A stretch of DNA of 64,000 nt, from positions 1 through 64,000 of the forward strand of contig JAZROQ010000003.1 of the NCBI GenBank assembly GCA_045648765.1, in the 5' to 3' direction. The position numbers and the translations under genes are program-made. Source of the stretch: RGIG3009 sp045648765 (GTDB lineage Bacteria > Bacillota > Clostridia > Oscillospirales > Acutalibacteraceae). Of the stretch, positions 1-7,895 are shown piece by piece. The number at the start of each line of letters is the position of its first letter. The stretch's first letter is position 1. The notes below the pieces were generated by a model that searched no databases, was not told the origin of the DNA, and saw only the letters and a list, made by a program, of their open reading frames with translations.

Positions 1-7
1 TAAAAAA

Positions 8-457
8 GCCTCCCTTGTGTAAAGGGAGGGGGACCGCTTTAGCGGTGGAAGGATTGCTTAACGCACAAATCTATATACTCACAAACACCCCTGAAATTTT
101 GTTTGATTTCATTATTAGGTATTCGTAGCACCCTAAAACCATATTGCTCAAGAAATTTTGTGCGTTCTATATCTTTTTCTATCCCGTCATTTTCGTAATG
201 TTGCGAACCGTCAAGTTCTATTATCAATTTTGCCTTGGCACAGTAAAAATCTACAATATATTTGCTTATGATTTTTTGCCTATTAAATTTTATAGGATAT
301 GTTCTTAAAAAATCATACCACAAATGCCGTTCTTCGGGTGTCATATTCTTGCGCAATATTCTTCCAATATCCACAAGTGCTTTGTTGTGTTTGTATTCTA
401 TGACAATCCCTCCGTCACGGCGTAATGCCGTGCCACCTCCCTTTACACAAGGGAGGC
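8..457. mobile_element. Repeat composite A: two inverted arms flanking a DUF559 gene
   Basis: The left arm is at 8-57 and the right, inverted arm at 403-457, enclosing about 345 bp. Each arm starts outside with a palindromic hairpin (CCTCCCTT, short loop, AAGGGAGG), then a small hairpin of variable sequence (ACCGCT/AGCGGT on the left, CACGGC/GCCGTG on the right), and ends inside with GG(A)GGATTG. The same layout recurs without a gene at 7896-8119 and 16581-16738. The arms resemble a paired REP/MITE arrangement. No transposase is visible in the window, so mobility is inferred from the repeat pattern only. Confidence 0.75.
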
Positions 458-488
458 TTTGTTTTACACAAATTGTGCGTAGGGGCAA
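39..488 (-). CDS. DUF559 (Vsr/PD-(D/E)XK-like) nuclease-family protein, uncertain start
   Basis: This DUF559-domain protein has the family core, with VDFYCAKAKLIIELDGSQHY carrying the acidic residues of the endonuclease-like fold, and the RVLRIPNNEI segment that follows. The family relates to very-short-patch-repair and restriction-type nucleases; the biological role is unknown. The body lies between inverted repeat arms, and the TAA stop (39-41) is inside the left arm. The only ATG start (488) lies outside the right arm within the end of the PHP gene, and would give about 27 residues of translated repeat. A likelier start is just inside the arm: GGAGGG (reading minus) is followed six bases later by ATA GAA TAC, so a lost ATG or a rare ATA/ATT start is possible. 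The gene may be weakly expressed or recently degraded. Confidence 0.7.
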   Translation of the reverse strand: MPLRTICVKQSLPCVKGGGTALRRDGGIVIEYKHNKALVDIGRILRKNMTPEERHLWYDFLRTYPIKFNRQKIISKYIVDFYCAKAKLIIELDGSQHYENDGIEKDIERTKFLEQYGFRVLRIPNNEIKQNFRGVCEYIDLCVKQSFHR

Positions 489-1198
489 CTTTTATTCGCC
501 CGCAACAAAGCAATCACCGCTTCGGGTGTTGCTTCGTCCACTTCCAAAAACGCCACGGGGTCTTGAATGGCACCCAATTCGTGCGCGTCGGAATTTTGCA
601 ACAACTGCATTCGTTGCAGTTGCGGGTACCGCGCCAAATAGTCACCTTTGTCGGCAGCAGCGGTCAGCTCTGCCGCCGCAAATCCCAGTGGCGGAATATC
701 ACCCAACGCCGCGGTAACGCTGTACGAGGGGCGGTCAACGTGCGCGGGGAACGAAGCGCCGCCAAACGCGCGCACTTTTTGCGCCACGTCGTCAATGCTC
801 ATGTTCGAAGCCACGGTGAGCAACCGTTCTTGCACGCCGATGACTTCGTCGTTTTGGTCGCGCAATTGTTGCTCGCCAAAAATGGCGGGTTTGTTTTGCA
901 CAAAGGGAAACGAAACGGATGCTTCAAACGCCGCAGCCGCCTCTACGGTGGGGAACAAGCACACCACGTGGATTTCTTCGGCGGTGCAAAGCTCCATACC
1001 CGCCAGGAAAACAAGCCCCAACTGCTTTGCTACCTCGGCGGTGGCTTGGCAGTTGGCGGTGGTGTTGTGGTCGGTCAGTGCAATGGCGGAAAGCCCCAAC
1101 AATTTTGCCATGTTGGCAATGTTGTTGGGGGTCATGTCGTTTTCCGCGCACGGCGAAAGACACGAATGAATATGAAAATCGTAAGCTAAACGTTTCAT
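464..1198 (-). CDS. PHP domain phosphoesterase
   Basis: This 244-residue protein of the PHP (polymerase and histidinol phosphatase) superfamily is a predicted metal-dependent cytoplasmic phosphoesterase. Visible metal ligands are H9 and H11 (DFHIHS), D43-H44 (TDHNT), E69 (GMEL), a later AHVDRPS histidine and the C-terminal NSDAHE motif. The ATG overlaps the stop of the upstream DRTGG gene (ATGA), so it is the last gene of the five-gene minus-strand operon that begins near 3588. Its substrate cannot be read from sequence; a nucleotide or phospho-signal would fit the signalling-like neighbours. The stop at 464 lies a few bases before repeat composite A, which seems to have inserted just behind the operon. 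Confidence 0.88.
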   Translation of the reverse strand: MKRLAYDFHIHSCLSPCAENDMTPNNIANMAKLLGLSAIALTDHNTTANCQATAEVAKQLGLVFLAGMELCTAEEIHVVCLFPTVEAAAAFEASVSFPFVQNKPAIFGEQQLRDQNDEVIGVQERLLTVASNMSIDDVAQKVRAFGGASFPAHVDRPSYSVTAALGDIPPLGFAAAELTAAADKGDYLARYPQLQRMQLLQNSDAHELGAIQDPVAFLEVDEATPEAVIALLRANKSCPYAQFV

Positions 1199-1536
1199 CT
1201 CTTTGTGTTGTTCAGGCAGCAGGATAATTCGGCTGCCAATTCGTATGCCGTGCGGTCACTGCGCAAAACGTTAATCCCCTCGGTGGCGGCACGAACCTTT
1301 GCTGCTTCGTCAAACGGTGCGTTTTCGCACAGCACAAGACAAGCAACATCGGCAAGCACACACACCGCCACGGCATTCACGTTGCCAATCACACTAAACC
1401 ACGCGTCGTTTGCTTTGGCGCGGCTCATCACCCAGCTGAGCAAATCCCCGCAATATCCGCCGCAAACCTCGCGATCCAAATCCCCCTCACACAGCACGGC
1501 AAGGGATAATGTATCGGCTAATTGTCGAACGGTCAT
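1195..1536 (-). CDS. DRTGG domain protein (second copy in operon)
   Basis: This 113-residue soluble protein is related to the DRTGG fold, a small regulatory domain found with CBS domains and in phosphotransacetylase-like proteins. The start is MTVRQLAD at 1536, preceded by GAGAGAAG, which overlaps the end of the hydrogenase gene; upstream codons in frame are the tail of that gene. It resembles the 112-residue protein at 3250-3588 in length and pattern (short N-terminal helix, Gly-rich middle, C-terminal LR/LK strand) but is diverged. The ligand is unknown. Tight coupling to the hydrogenase-like gene suggests a sensing or adaptor role in the same pathway. Confidence 0.75.
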   Translation of the reverse strand: MTVRQLADTLSLAVLCEGDLDREVCGGYCGDLLSWVMSRAKANDAWFSVIGNVNAVAVCVLADVACLVLCENAPFDEAAKVRAATEGINVLRSDRTAYELAAELSCCLNNTKR

Positions 1537-1538
1537 GG

Positions 1539-2795
1539 TTACCACTTCTCTCTTTTTACTCTGTCGCGCAGTTGCAACAAACAATCGTCTTTACTGGCAA
1601 GACCCAACACCACGTCTTCTGCCAACGCGCGGCAGGTGGGCGCCCCACACGACCCGCAATCGAGTTTGGGCAACGTGGCAAGCACGTCTTCGACTTGTTG
1701 CATCAGTTGCATGGCATCCGAAACATTGCCCGCCAAACGAAGAGCGGGGTTCTCGGTAAGCGGTTTTTCCCATTGCAAGTTGGTTATTGCGCCGTTATCT
1801 TGCGCACGGTTGCACGATACGGGCAAATATTTGCGCAACCGTTTAATGCGCGAACGTGCAACAAAACCGTTTTCGGCAGTGAACACACCGCCCACGCAAC
1901 CGCCGGAACAAGCGTTAAGTTCAATAAAATCCAAATCGGCCAACTTGTCGTCTTCCAGTTCTTCCAACACGTGAATCACGTTTTGAATACCGTCTGCCGA
2001 CAAATGGTTGTCGTTCAGTAACCCTGCCGCTTCGCCGCCGATGAACGACCAGCTCACTCCGATAACACCCGAAGAAAGCAACGGTTTCACCGTTTCAAGG
2101 TGGTTCATTTCACTGACCAAGCGGGGATAAATATCGCTGATAGCGAGCACGCCGTCGACCTGCGAATGCGAAAACCCAATGGGGAACCGCACGTCGGTCA
2201 CTTTGGCGGGACAAGGCGAAATAAAGAAAACGCCGATTTTTTCGGGCGCTAACCCCGTGGCGGTCATGGCGCGTTGCCGTGCCAAAGCCGCCGCCACTTC
2301 CATGGGTGCTTTCAGCGGCAACACGTGGTCGCACAAATTGGGAAACCGCACTTGAATCAGCCGTACCACGGCGGGACACGCCGAACTGATCACGGGTTTT
2401 TTAAGTTTGCCGTCTGCCATCAGTTGGCGGGTGGCGTCCGAAACAATTTCCGCCGCGCGTGAAACTTCGAACACTTGGCTGAATCCCAAATTCAATAATC
2501 CCGAAAGAATCACGTCAATATCTTCCAGCCGTTGGAACTGTCCAAACAAAGCGGGGGCGGGCAGAGCAATGGTATATTCATATTTTTGCAAAGCATCCAG
2601 CGTATCGTGACGCGCCTTTTTGGCGTGATGCGGACAAACACGAATACATTCGCCGCAATCAATGCAACGCTCTTCCAAAATGGTGGCTTTGCCGTCGCGA
2701 ACGCGAATGGCTTGGGTGGGACAGTGTTGAATGCAATGGGTACAGCCCACGCAACTGTCGACGTCCAATGTAACGGAGTGTAGCAAACGCTCCAT
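1539..2795 (-). CDS. [FeFe]-hydrogenase-like protein with ferredoxin and C-terminal Fe-S domain
   Basis: This 418-residue protein starts at MERLLHS after AAGGAGGGTGC. Residues 15-25 and 44-54 form two 4Fe-4S ferredoxin motifs (C15, C18, C21, C25; C44, C47, C50, C54). Residues about 75-330 are an iron-hydrogenase large-subunit domain with four H-cluster cysteines: C140 (SSACP), C195 (SPCPAK), C296 and C300 (NACSGGC). Residues 370-410 hold a further Fe-S domain (C380, C383, C388, C405; LDCGSCG) of the type seen in RnfB. In catalytic hydrogenases the first motif is TSCCP, whose first Cys relays protons; here it is Ala. With no NADH-binding subunits nearby and an anti-sigma-like kinase adjacent, a sensory (group C/hfs-like) role is inferred. 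Confidence 0.85.
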   Translation of the reverse strand: MERLLHSVTLDVDSCVGCTHCIQHCPTQAIRVRDGKATILEERCIDCGECIRVCPHHAKKARHDTLDALQKYEYTIALPAPALFGQFQRLEDIDVILSGLLNLGFSQVFEVSRAAEIVSDATRQLMADGKLKKPVISSACPAVVRLIQVRFPNLCDHVLPLKAPMEVAAALARQRAMTATGLAPEKIGVFFISPCPAKVTDVRFPIGFSHSQVDGVLAISDIYPRLVSEMNHLETVKPLLSSGVIGVSWSFIGGEAAGLLNDNHLSADGIQNVIHVLEELEDDKLADLDFIELNACSGGCVGGVFTAENGFVARSRIKRLRKYLPVSCNRAQDNGAITNLQWEKPLTENPALRLAGNVSDAMQLMQQVEDVLATLPKLDCGSCGAPTCRALAEDVVLGLASKDDCLLQLRDRVKREKW

Positions 2796-2821
2796 GGTGC
2801 ACCCTCCTTGATATGTAAAGG

Positions 2822-3238
2822 TTATTGATTCACAAAAACGGTCATGCACAAACGGGTTCCTTTGCCGATTTTTGTGTCAATGACAAGCTCGTCGGTATAT
2901 TTTTTAATATTGGGCAACCCCATACCCGCGCCAAAACCCAAATTCCGCACCGTTTCGGGTGCGGTGGAAAACCCTTCGGTCATGGCTTTTTCAATATCGG
3001 GAATACCCGGTCCGTTGTCGGCAAGTTCAATATAGATTTTTTCCGGTGCAATCTCCACCGTTGCTTCGCCGCCATTTGCGTGAATCACCATGTTAATTTC
3101 GCCTTCGTACATGGCAATCGCCACACGGCGGATAACGTCTGCGGGAAACCCCAACTGTTTGAGTTTTGCCTTCACAGCGCCCGAAGCCTCACCCGCGCGG
3201 GTGAAATCGTTGGCGGGAACAGTGTATTGTAATTTCAT
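2822..3238 (-). CDS. Anti-sigma-factor-like HATPase (RsbW/SpoIIAB type)
   Basis: This 138-residue GHKL ATP-binding protein has an N-box near residues 44-54 (YEGEINMVIHANG), a G1 box DNGPGIPD and a G2-like GAGMGLPNI. It lacks a histidine phosphoacceptor or sensor domain, so it belongs with stand-alone serine kinases/anti-sigma factors of the RsbW type and is not a full two-component kinase. It lies 11 bp after the first DRTGG gene and 26 bp before the hydrogenase-like gene. No partner anti-anti-sigma factor or sigma factor is in this operon. The likely role is to pass the hydrogenase or redox signal on by binding or phosphorylating a partner; that is inference. Confidence 0.85.
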   Translation of the reverse strand: MKLQYTVPANDFTRAGEASGAVKAKLKQLGFPADVIRRVAIAMYEGEINMVIHANGGEATVEIAPEKIYIELADNGPGIPDIEKAMTEGFSTAPETVRNLGFGAGMGLPNIKKYTDELVIDTKIGKGTRLCMTVFVNQ

Positions 3239-3249
3239 ACGCTGTCACC

Positions 3250-3588
3250 TCAACCGCACAAGCCGTTTTGATATAACAACCCGCACGCGGTAAACATGCG
3301 CAACGGGGTTTTCAGCAACACAATGTCGAATTCTTTGGCAAGTTCCACCATTTCGGGGGTGGGTTCCTTGCCGCGCACAAACACCACGCAAAGCATATCC
3401 ATCATTTCGGCGGTGCGAATCACTTGCAAGTTCACAAGCCCCGTCATCAGCACCGATTGATCCTTTACAAACGCCAGCACGTCGCTCATCATATCGCTGC
3501 CGCAAGCGTTGTGTACTTCCTGCTCCAAAAGGTCGTCGCCGCAAAGAATTTCGGCGTTCAAAATACGTTTAACATCTGCAATGGTCAT
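3250..3588 (-). CDS. DRTGG domain protein (first gene of operon)
   Basis: This 112-residue DRTGG-family protein opens the operon. The ATG at 3588 sits 10 bases after AAGGAG; a GTG three codons upstream is too close to the Shine-Dalgarno to be preferred. Internal features are the GSDMMSDVLAFVKDQSVLMTG segment typical of stand-alone DRTGG proteins and the VRGKEPTPEMVELAKEFDIVLLKT region. The family is thought to bind small ligands or nucleotides, but its function is not established. It is followed by the HATPase after 11 bp. Confidence 0.85.
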   Translation of the reverse strand: MTIADVKRILNAEILCGDDLLEQEVHNACGSDMMSDVLAFVKDQSVLMTGLVNLQVIRTAEMMDMLCVVFVRGKEPTPEMVELAKEFDIVLLKTPLRMFTACGLLYQNGLCG

Positions 3589-3613
3589 GTGTGTCACGCT
3601 CCTTCATAACAAC

Positions 3614-3642
3614 AGTATACCGCAAAACTTTCTTTGTTGCAA
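3614..3642 (-). promoter_or_regulatory. Promoter of the DRTGG/hydrogenase operon
   Basis: Reading minus, TTGCAA (3642-3637) and TATACT (3619-3614) are separated by 17 bp, a good SigA-type match. It lies about 25 bp before the start of the first DRTGG gene and faces away from the serC promoter. Confidence 0.75.
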
Positions 3643-3691
3643 GTATCTATAAAACAAACCCAAAAATTCACGTTTTTTTGCCAAAATGCCG

Positions 3692-3720
3692 TTGACGAAT
3701 CACAAAAAACAGAGTATGAT
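3692..3720 (+). promoter_or_regulatory. Promoter of serC-serA
   Basis: TTGACG (3692-3697) and TATGAT (3715-3720) with a 17-bp spacer, followed by GGGAGGC before the serC ATG. It is divergent from the hydrogenase-operon promoter about 50 bp away. Confidence 0.8.
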
Positions 3721-3762
3721 AATATATTATCAATGTTATACAAATTTTGGGAGGCATGTATT

Positions 3763-4845
3763 ATGGCAAGAGTATATAATTTTTCCGCAGGTCCGTCGGT
3801 TTTGCCCGAATCGGTGCTCAACCGTGCCGCTGCCGAAATGTTGGATTATCAAGGTTCGGGACAATCGGTGATGGAGATGTCGCACCGTTCCAAAGTGTAC
3901 GATGCCATCATCAAAGAATGCGAAGCCTTGCTCCGCGAAGTGATGAACATTCCCGATAACTATAAAGTGCTGTTTTTGCAAGGCGGCGCTTCGTCGCAAT
4001 TTGCGATGATTCCGCTGAACCTGCTTAACAAAAGCGGCAAAGCCGATTTTATCTTAACGGGTCAATGGGCAACCAAAGCCTACAAAGAAGCGGCACGCTA
4101 CGGCGAAGCCAAGGCAATTGCCAGCTCCAAAGATAAAACGTTCTCGTACATCCCTGCTTGGGACGAAGCTGATTTCACCCCCGATGCGGACTATTTCCAC
4201 ATCTGCATGAACAACACCATCTACGGCACCCGCTTTACCGAATTGCCGCAAACCGGCAACGTTCCGTTGGTGGCAGATATTTCGTCTTGCATTTTGTCCG
4301 AACCGATCGACGTTTCCAAGTTCGGCATTTTGTACGCCGGCGCACAAAAGAACATGGGCCCTGCGGGTCTCACCGTTGTCATCATCCGCGAAGACTTGAT
4401 CGGCAACGCGCAAGAAATCACCCCCACCATGTTCAACTACGCCACTCATTCCGAAAACGATTCCATGTTCAACACCCCGCCGTGCTACGCCATCTACATT
4501 TGCAAACTGGTTCTCGAATGGTTGCGCGATGAAATCGGCGGTTTAGAGAAAATGAAAGAAATCAACGAAAAGAAAGCCGCTATCTTGTACGATTTCTTGG
4601 ATTCGTCCACCATGTTCAAAGCCACTGTCGAAGCCAAAGACCGTTCGCTCATGAACGTGCCGTTTATCACCGGCAACGAAGAACTCGATGCCAAATTCGT
4701 CAAAGAAGCCACTGCCGCCGGTTTTGTCAACTTAAAAGGTCACCGTTCGGTGGGCGGTATGCGCGCTTCCATCTACAACGCCATGCCCGTAGAAGGCGTG
4801 GAAAAATTAGTGGCGTTCATGAAAGCTTTCGAAGCCGCTAACTAA
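3763..4845 (+). CDS. serC: Phosphoserine aminotransferase
   Basis: This 360-residue class-V aminotransferase converts 3-phosphohydroxypyruvate and glutamate to phosphoserine, the second step of serine synthesis. The start MARVYNFSAGPSVLP is the family's typical N-terminus, with GGGAGG seven bases upstream; the reading frame extends further upstream, but that part includes the promoter. The PLP lysine is K196 in GAQKNMGP, and the phosphate-binding HRS motif is at residues 41-43. Length matches the family. It is followed after 11 bp by serA, so the two form a serine operon. Confidence 0.97.
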   Translation: MARVYNFSAGPSVLPESVLNRAAAEMLDYQGSGQSVMEMSHRSKVYDAIIKECEALLREVMNIPDNYKVLFLQGGASSQFAMIPLNLLNKSGKADFILTGQWATKAYKEAARYGEAKAIASSKDKTFSYIPAWDEADFTPDADYFHICMNNTIYGTRFTELPQTGNVPLVADISSCILSEPIDVSKFGILYAGAQKNMGPAGLTVVIIREDLIGNAQEITPTMFNYATHSENDSMFNTPPCYAIYICKLVLEWLRDEIGGLEKMKEINEKKAAILYDFLDSSTMFKATVEAKDRSLMNVPFITGNEELDAKFVKEATAAGFVNLKGHRSVGGMRASIYNAMPVEGVEKLVAFMKAFEAAN

Positions 4846-4856
4846 GGAGAATTATT

Positions 4857-6014
4857 ATGGACATTTTAACACTTAATAAAATTGCCGCTTGCGGCACCGA
4901 CTTGTTCGGCAATGCCTACAACGTCAGCGACGCCGCCGAAAACCCTGCGGGTATTTTGGTGCGCTCTGCCGCCATGCACGATATGGAATTGCCGGCTTCG
5001 TTGTTGGCGGTTGCCCGTGCAGGTGCCGGTGTCAACAACATTCCGCTCGACAAATGCAGCGAAGCGGGCGTCGTGGTGTTCAACACCCCCGGTGCCAACG
5101 CCAACGCGGTAAAAGAATTGGTCATCGCGGGTTTGTTGCTCGCTTCACGTAAAGTGGTTCCCGCCATCGACTGGGCAAAAACCCTCAAAGGCGAGGGCGC
5201 CGCTGTCGGCAAACTGGTCGAAAAAGGCAAAGGCCAATTCGCCGGTCCCGAAATTTTGGGCAAAAAACTCGGCGTTATCGGTCTTGGTGCCATTGGCGTG
5301 TTGGTTGCTAACGCCGCCACCGCTTTGGGCATGGAAGTCTATGGCTACGACCCGTACTTGTCGGTGGATGCCGCTTGGGCGCTTTCGCGTTCCACGCATC
5401 ACGCCGCCACGCTCGAACAAATCTATGCCGAATGCGATTACATCACCTTGCACTTGCCGCTTAACGACGGCACCCGCGGCATGATCGGCGCCGATTCTTT
5501 GGCACAAATGAAAGATGGTGTCCGCATTCTCAACTTTGCCCGCGGCGAATTGGTCGAAAGCGAAGCCATGAAAGCGGCTTTGGCAAACGGCAAAGTTGCC
5601 GCCTATGTGGTGGACTTCCCGTCGGATGAAATGCTGTGTGTCGAAAATGTGGTGGCTATCCCGCACCTTGGTGCTTCCACCCCCGAAAGTGAAGATAACT
5701 GTGCCGTCATGGCGGTGCAAGAACTCAAAGCCTATTTGGAACAAGGCGTTATCCGCAACTCGGTCAACTTCCCCGCCATGGAACTCGAAAAATCCAGTGC
5801 CGTGCGCGTGTGTGTGTTGCACCGCAACGTGCCGACCATGCTTGCCCAAATCAGCGCAGTGATTTCCGAAGCGGGTGTCAATATCGACACGCTGACCAAC
5901 CGTTCCCGCAAAGAATACGCCTACACAGTGGCCGATATCAGCGTCGACGTCGCACAAGACGTGCTGGATAAAGTGGCTGCCATCGACGGCGTCATTCGCG
6001 TTCGTAAAGTTTAA
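4857..6014 (+). CDS. serA: D-3-phosphoglycerate dehydrogenase
   Basis: This 385-residue NAD-dependent D-isomer 2-hydroxyacid dehydrogenase catalyses the first step of serine synthesis. The nucleotide-binding GVIGLGAIG motif is at residues 139-147 (G142, G144, G147). The catalytic Arg lies in NFARGEL and the His in IPHLGAST. A C-terminal ACT domain (about 312-385, beginning VRVCVLHRNVPTML) is expected to bind serine for feedback control. It is a short-form SerA without the extra intervening domain. AAGGAG precedes the ATG, and an intrinsic terminator follows directly. Confidence 0.96.
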   Translation: MDILTLNKIAACGTDLFGNAYNVSDAAENPAGILVRSAAMHDMELPASLLAVARAGAGVNNIPLDKCSEAGVVVFNTPGANANAVKELVIAGLLLASRKVVPAIDWAKTLKGEGAAVGKLVEKGKGQFAGPEILGKKLGVIGLGAIGVLVANAATALGMEVYGYDPYLSVDAAWALSRSTHHAATLEQIYAECDYITLHLPLNDGTRGMIGADSLAQMKDGVRILNFARGELVESEAMKAALANGKVAAYVVDFPSDEMLCVENVVAIPHLGASTPESEDNCAVMAVQELKAYLEQGVIRNSVNFPAMELEKSSAVRVCVLHRNVPTMLAQISAVISEAGVNIDTLTNRSRKEYAYTVADISVDVAQDVLDKVAAIDGVIRVRKV

Positions 6015-6020
6015 GTTTAG

Positions 6021-6060
6021 CAGCGGTGCAACGCCAAGCGTTTGCACCGCTGTTTTTTTT
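6021..6060 (+). terminator. Intrinsic terminator after serA
   Basis: CAGCGGTGCAA pairs with TTTGCACCGCTG, followed by eight T residues. It begins six bases after the serA stop. Confidence 0.9.
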
Positions 6061-6077
6061 CAATGATGGGAGAAATT

Positions 6078-6866
6078 ATGGAAAGGAAAGAAAACATGGC
6101 ATTACTTTTGCGCATGGTTGGTGCCACAATCTTTGTACTGCTTTTTGTGTGGGGCGTGTTGCCCACACTCACGGGGCGGTTTCACTTGGGTTGTGTGGCG
6201 CTCATGCTTGCGGGCGCTGTCGGCGCCTTTTCGTGCGCGTGTTTGCCTTTGGTTGTCAAATGGTGGTGCGCCGCTTGGCAGACCGTGGCAGGGAAAATTG
6301 TGTTGAGCAGTTTCACCGGTATAGCAGCGGCGTTGCTTTTGCTGTTTTGTGCGGTTTCGTGCTTGATGGTTGCCGCCAACTACCAAAAACCCGCCCAAGA
6401 TGCCACCGTGGTGGTGCTGGGTGCCGCTTTGCGCGGCGAAAACCCCAGCCGTTTGTTGCGCGAACGGTTGGAAACCGCCAAGGACTATCTGCATCAAAAC
6501 CCCACCGCCGTTTGTGTGGTGTCGGGCGGTCAGGGCGAGGACGAAGTATGCAGCGAAGCCCGGGTCATGAAACGGTATCTCATGGAGCACGGCATTGCCG
6601 AACAGCGCATTTATATGGAAGATAACTCCACCAGCACGTTCGAAAACATCCGCTTTTCCAAAGAACTTATCAAGCAACATGGTCTTTCCCAAAACATTGC
6701 GCTTGTCACACAAGAATTTCACCAATACCGCGCCTCCAAACTGGCACGTCAAGCAGGTTTTACAAACATTGGTGCTTTGCCGTCGCAAACACCGTTTTAT
6801 CTGCTCGGCAGTTATTGGGTGCGTGATTTTGCGGGCGTTTGTCACTTGGCAGTGTTTGGCTGGTAA
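6078..6866 (+). CDS. YdcF/SanA-family (DUF218) membrane protein
   Basis: This 262-residue protein has three predicted N-terminal membrane helices (about 8-28, 35-60, 75-100) and a DUF218/YdcF domain from about 105 on, with VVVLGAALRGENPS, VVSGGQGEDE, STSTFENIRFS and LVTQEFHQYRA motifs. Family members ElyC and SanA act in envelope integrity, possibly on lipid-linked precursors; the reaction is not established. The start at 6078 follows GGGAG by five bases; an ATG at 6096 is an alternative. It has no close operon partner, as a terminator precedes it and a separate promoter follows. Confidence 0.88.
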   Translation: MERKENMALLLRMVGATIFVLLFVWGVLPTLTGRFHLGCVALMLAGAVGAFSCACLPLVVKWWCAAWQTVAGKIVLSSFTGIAAALLLLFCAVSCLMVAANYQKPAQDATVVVLGAALRGENPSRLLRERLETAKDYLHQNPTAVCVVSGGQGEDEVCSEARVMKRYLMEHGIAEQRIYMEDNSTSTFENIRFSKELIKQHGLSQNIALVTQEFHQYRASKLARQAGFTNIGALPSQTPFYLLGSYWVRDFAGVCHLAVFGW

Positions 6867-6904
6867 GCCCGCAGGGCGGGGGCTCAGCTCCCGCGGTATT
6901 CCTC

Positions 6905-6933
6905 TTGCCAAAACTGACATAATGTGCTAAACT
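6905..6933 (+). promoter_or_regulatory. Possible promoter of the HAD phosphatase gene
   Basis: TTGCCA (6905-6910) and TAAACT (6928-6933), spacer 17 bp, lie about 35 bp before the gene start. The match is moderate. A GC-rich inverted repeat just upstream (about 6874-6894) has no T-run. Confidence 0.45.
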
Positions 6934-6968
6934 TTAACCGAAAAACCGAATTTTCGAGGTGAACATAA

Positions 6969-7742
6969 ATGACCGAACTAAAAAATAAACAAGGTTTCAT
7001 TTGCGATATGGACGGTGTGATCTACCACGGTAACAAAGTGCTCGACGGCGTGCAGGAATTTGTCAACTGGCTGATCGACAACGACAAAAAATTTGTGTTC
7101 TTGACCAACAGTTCCGAGCGCACCCCCCACGAACTGAGTATGAAACTCGGCAGAATGGGGCTCGAAGTCGGCGCTTCGCATTTTTACACCAGCGCCATGG
7201 TAACGGCAGAATTTTTACATTCGCAAGCTCCCGGCAGCACCGCCTACGTCATTGGCGAAGCGGCACTCACCAAAGCGCTGTATGACCACGGCATTTATAT
7301 GAACGACGTCAACCCCGATTACGTTGTAGTGGGTGAAACACGTACCTATAGTTTCGAAAAAATTGAAAAAGCTGTCAACTTGGTTCGTGGCGGCGCCAAA
7401 CTCATTGGCACCAACCCCGATATCACCGGCCCGACCGAAAAAGGCATCATGCCCGCCACGGGCGCACTGATTGCTCCCATTGAAATGGCAACCGGCAAAA
7501 AGGCGTATTTTGTCGGCAAACCCAACCCGCTGATGTTGCGCCACGGTTTGAAAAAACTCAATTGCCATTCGCAAGACATCGCCTTTGTCGGCGACCGCAT
7601 GGATACCGACATCATTGCGGGCATCGAATCCAATGTCGATACCGTGTTGGTGCTTTCGGGCGTGACAGACAAAGAAACCATCGACCTTTATCCCTACCGT
7701 CCCAAATACATTTTCGACGGCGTCGGCGACATTGTAAAATAA
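6969..7742 (+). CDS. HAD-IIA phosphatase (NagD-like)
   Basis: This 257-residue HAD-superfamily hydrolase of the NagD/p-nitrophenyl phosphatase subfamily is a predicted cytoplasmic sugar- or nucleotide-phosphate phosphatase. Catalytic motif I is D13-M-D15 in CDMDGVIYHG. Motif II is TNSSER, a C2 cap domain covers about 85-180, the motif III lysine is in FVGKPNP, and motif IV is GDRMDTDI. Length fits the family. AGGTG precedes the ATG. It appears monocistronic, followed by a strong hairpin. The physiological substrate cannot be told from sequence. Confidence 0.92.
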   Translation: MTELKNKQGFICDMDGVIYHGNKVLDGVQEFVNWLIDNDKKFVFLTNSSERTPHELSMKLGRMGLEVGASHFYTSAMVTAEFLHSQAPGSTAYVIGEAALTKALYDHGIYMNDVNPDYVVVGETRTYSFEKIEKAVNLVRGGAKLIGTNPDITGPTEKGIMPATGALIAPIEMATGKKAYFVGKPNPLMLRHGLKKLNCHSQDIAFVGDRMDTDIIAGIESNVDTVLVLSGVTDKETIDLYPYRPKYIFDGVGDIVK

Positions 7743-7753
7743 TCAAAACAATA

Positions 7754-7773
7754 ACCCCCCGCATAGCGGGGGG
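7754..7773. terminator. GC-rich hairpin after the HAD phosphatase gene
   Basis: CCCCCCGC pairs with GCGGGGGG around an ATA loop, 12 bases after the stop. It is followed by ATTTCATTTT, a weak T-rich tail. Confidence 0.7.
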
Positions 7774-7895
7774 GATTTCATTTTCGGGCATAGCTCTAAT
7801 ACTACTGGCTGCGCACAAGTGCGCTTTTTATTGGCCTGCCAGCCGCGCATGGATTACCGGCTACCCATAAATGGGTTATAGCAATGCCTAATGAA
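7774..7895. other. Non-coding stretch with small hairpins
   Basis: No gene is visible. It holds compact palindromes, for example GCGCAC/GTGCGC followed by TTTTTA (about 7811-7830), and ACCCAT/ATGGGT (about 7863-7877). They look like decayed terminator or repeat material before composite B. Confidence 0.5.

Noticed and set aside
425..1189. 254-codon plus-strand frame opposite the PHP gene
   Set aside because: It is antisense to a PHP gene with all metal ligands present, and has no ribosome site or motifs.
3634..3762. Longer N-terminus for SerC
   Set aside because: The extra codons cover the -35/-10 region of the serC promoter and are absent from the family.
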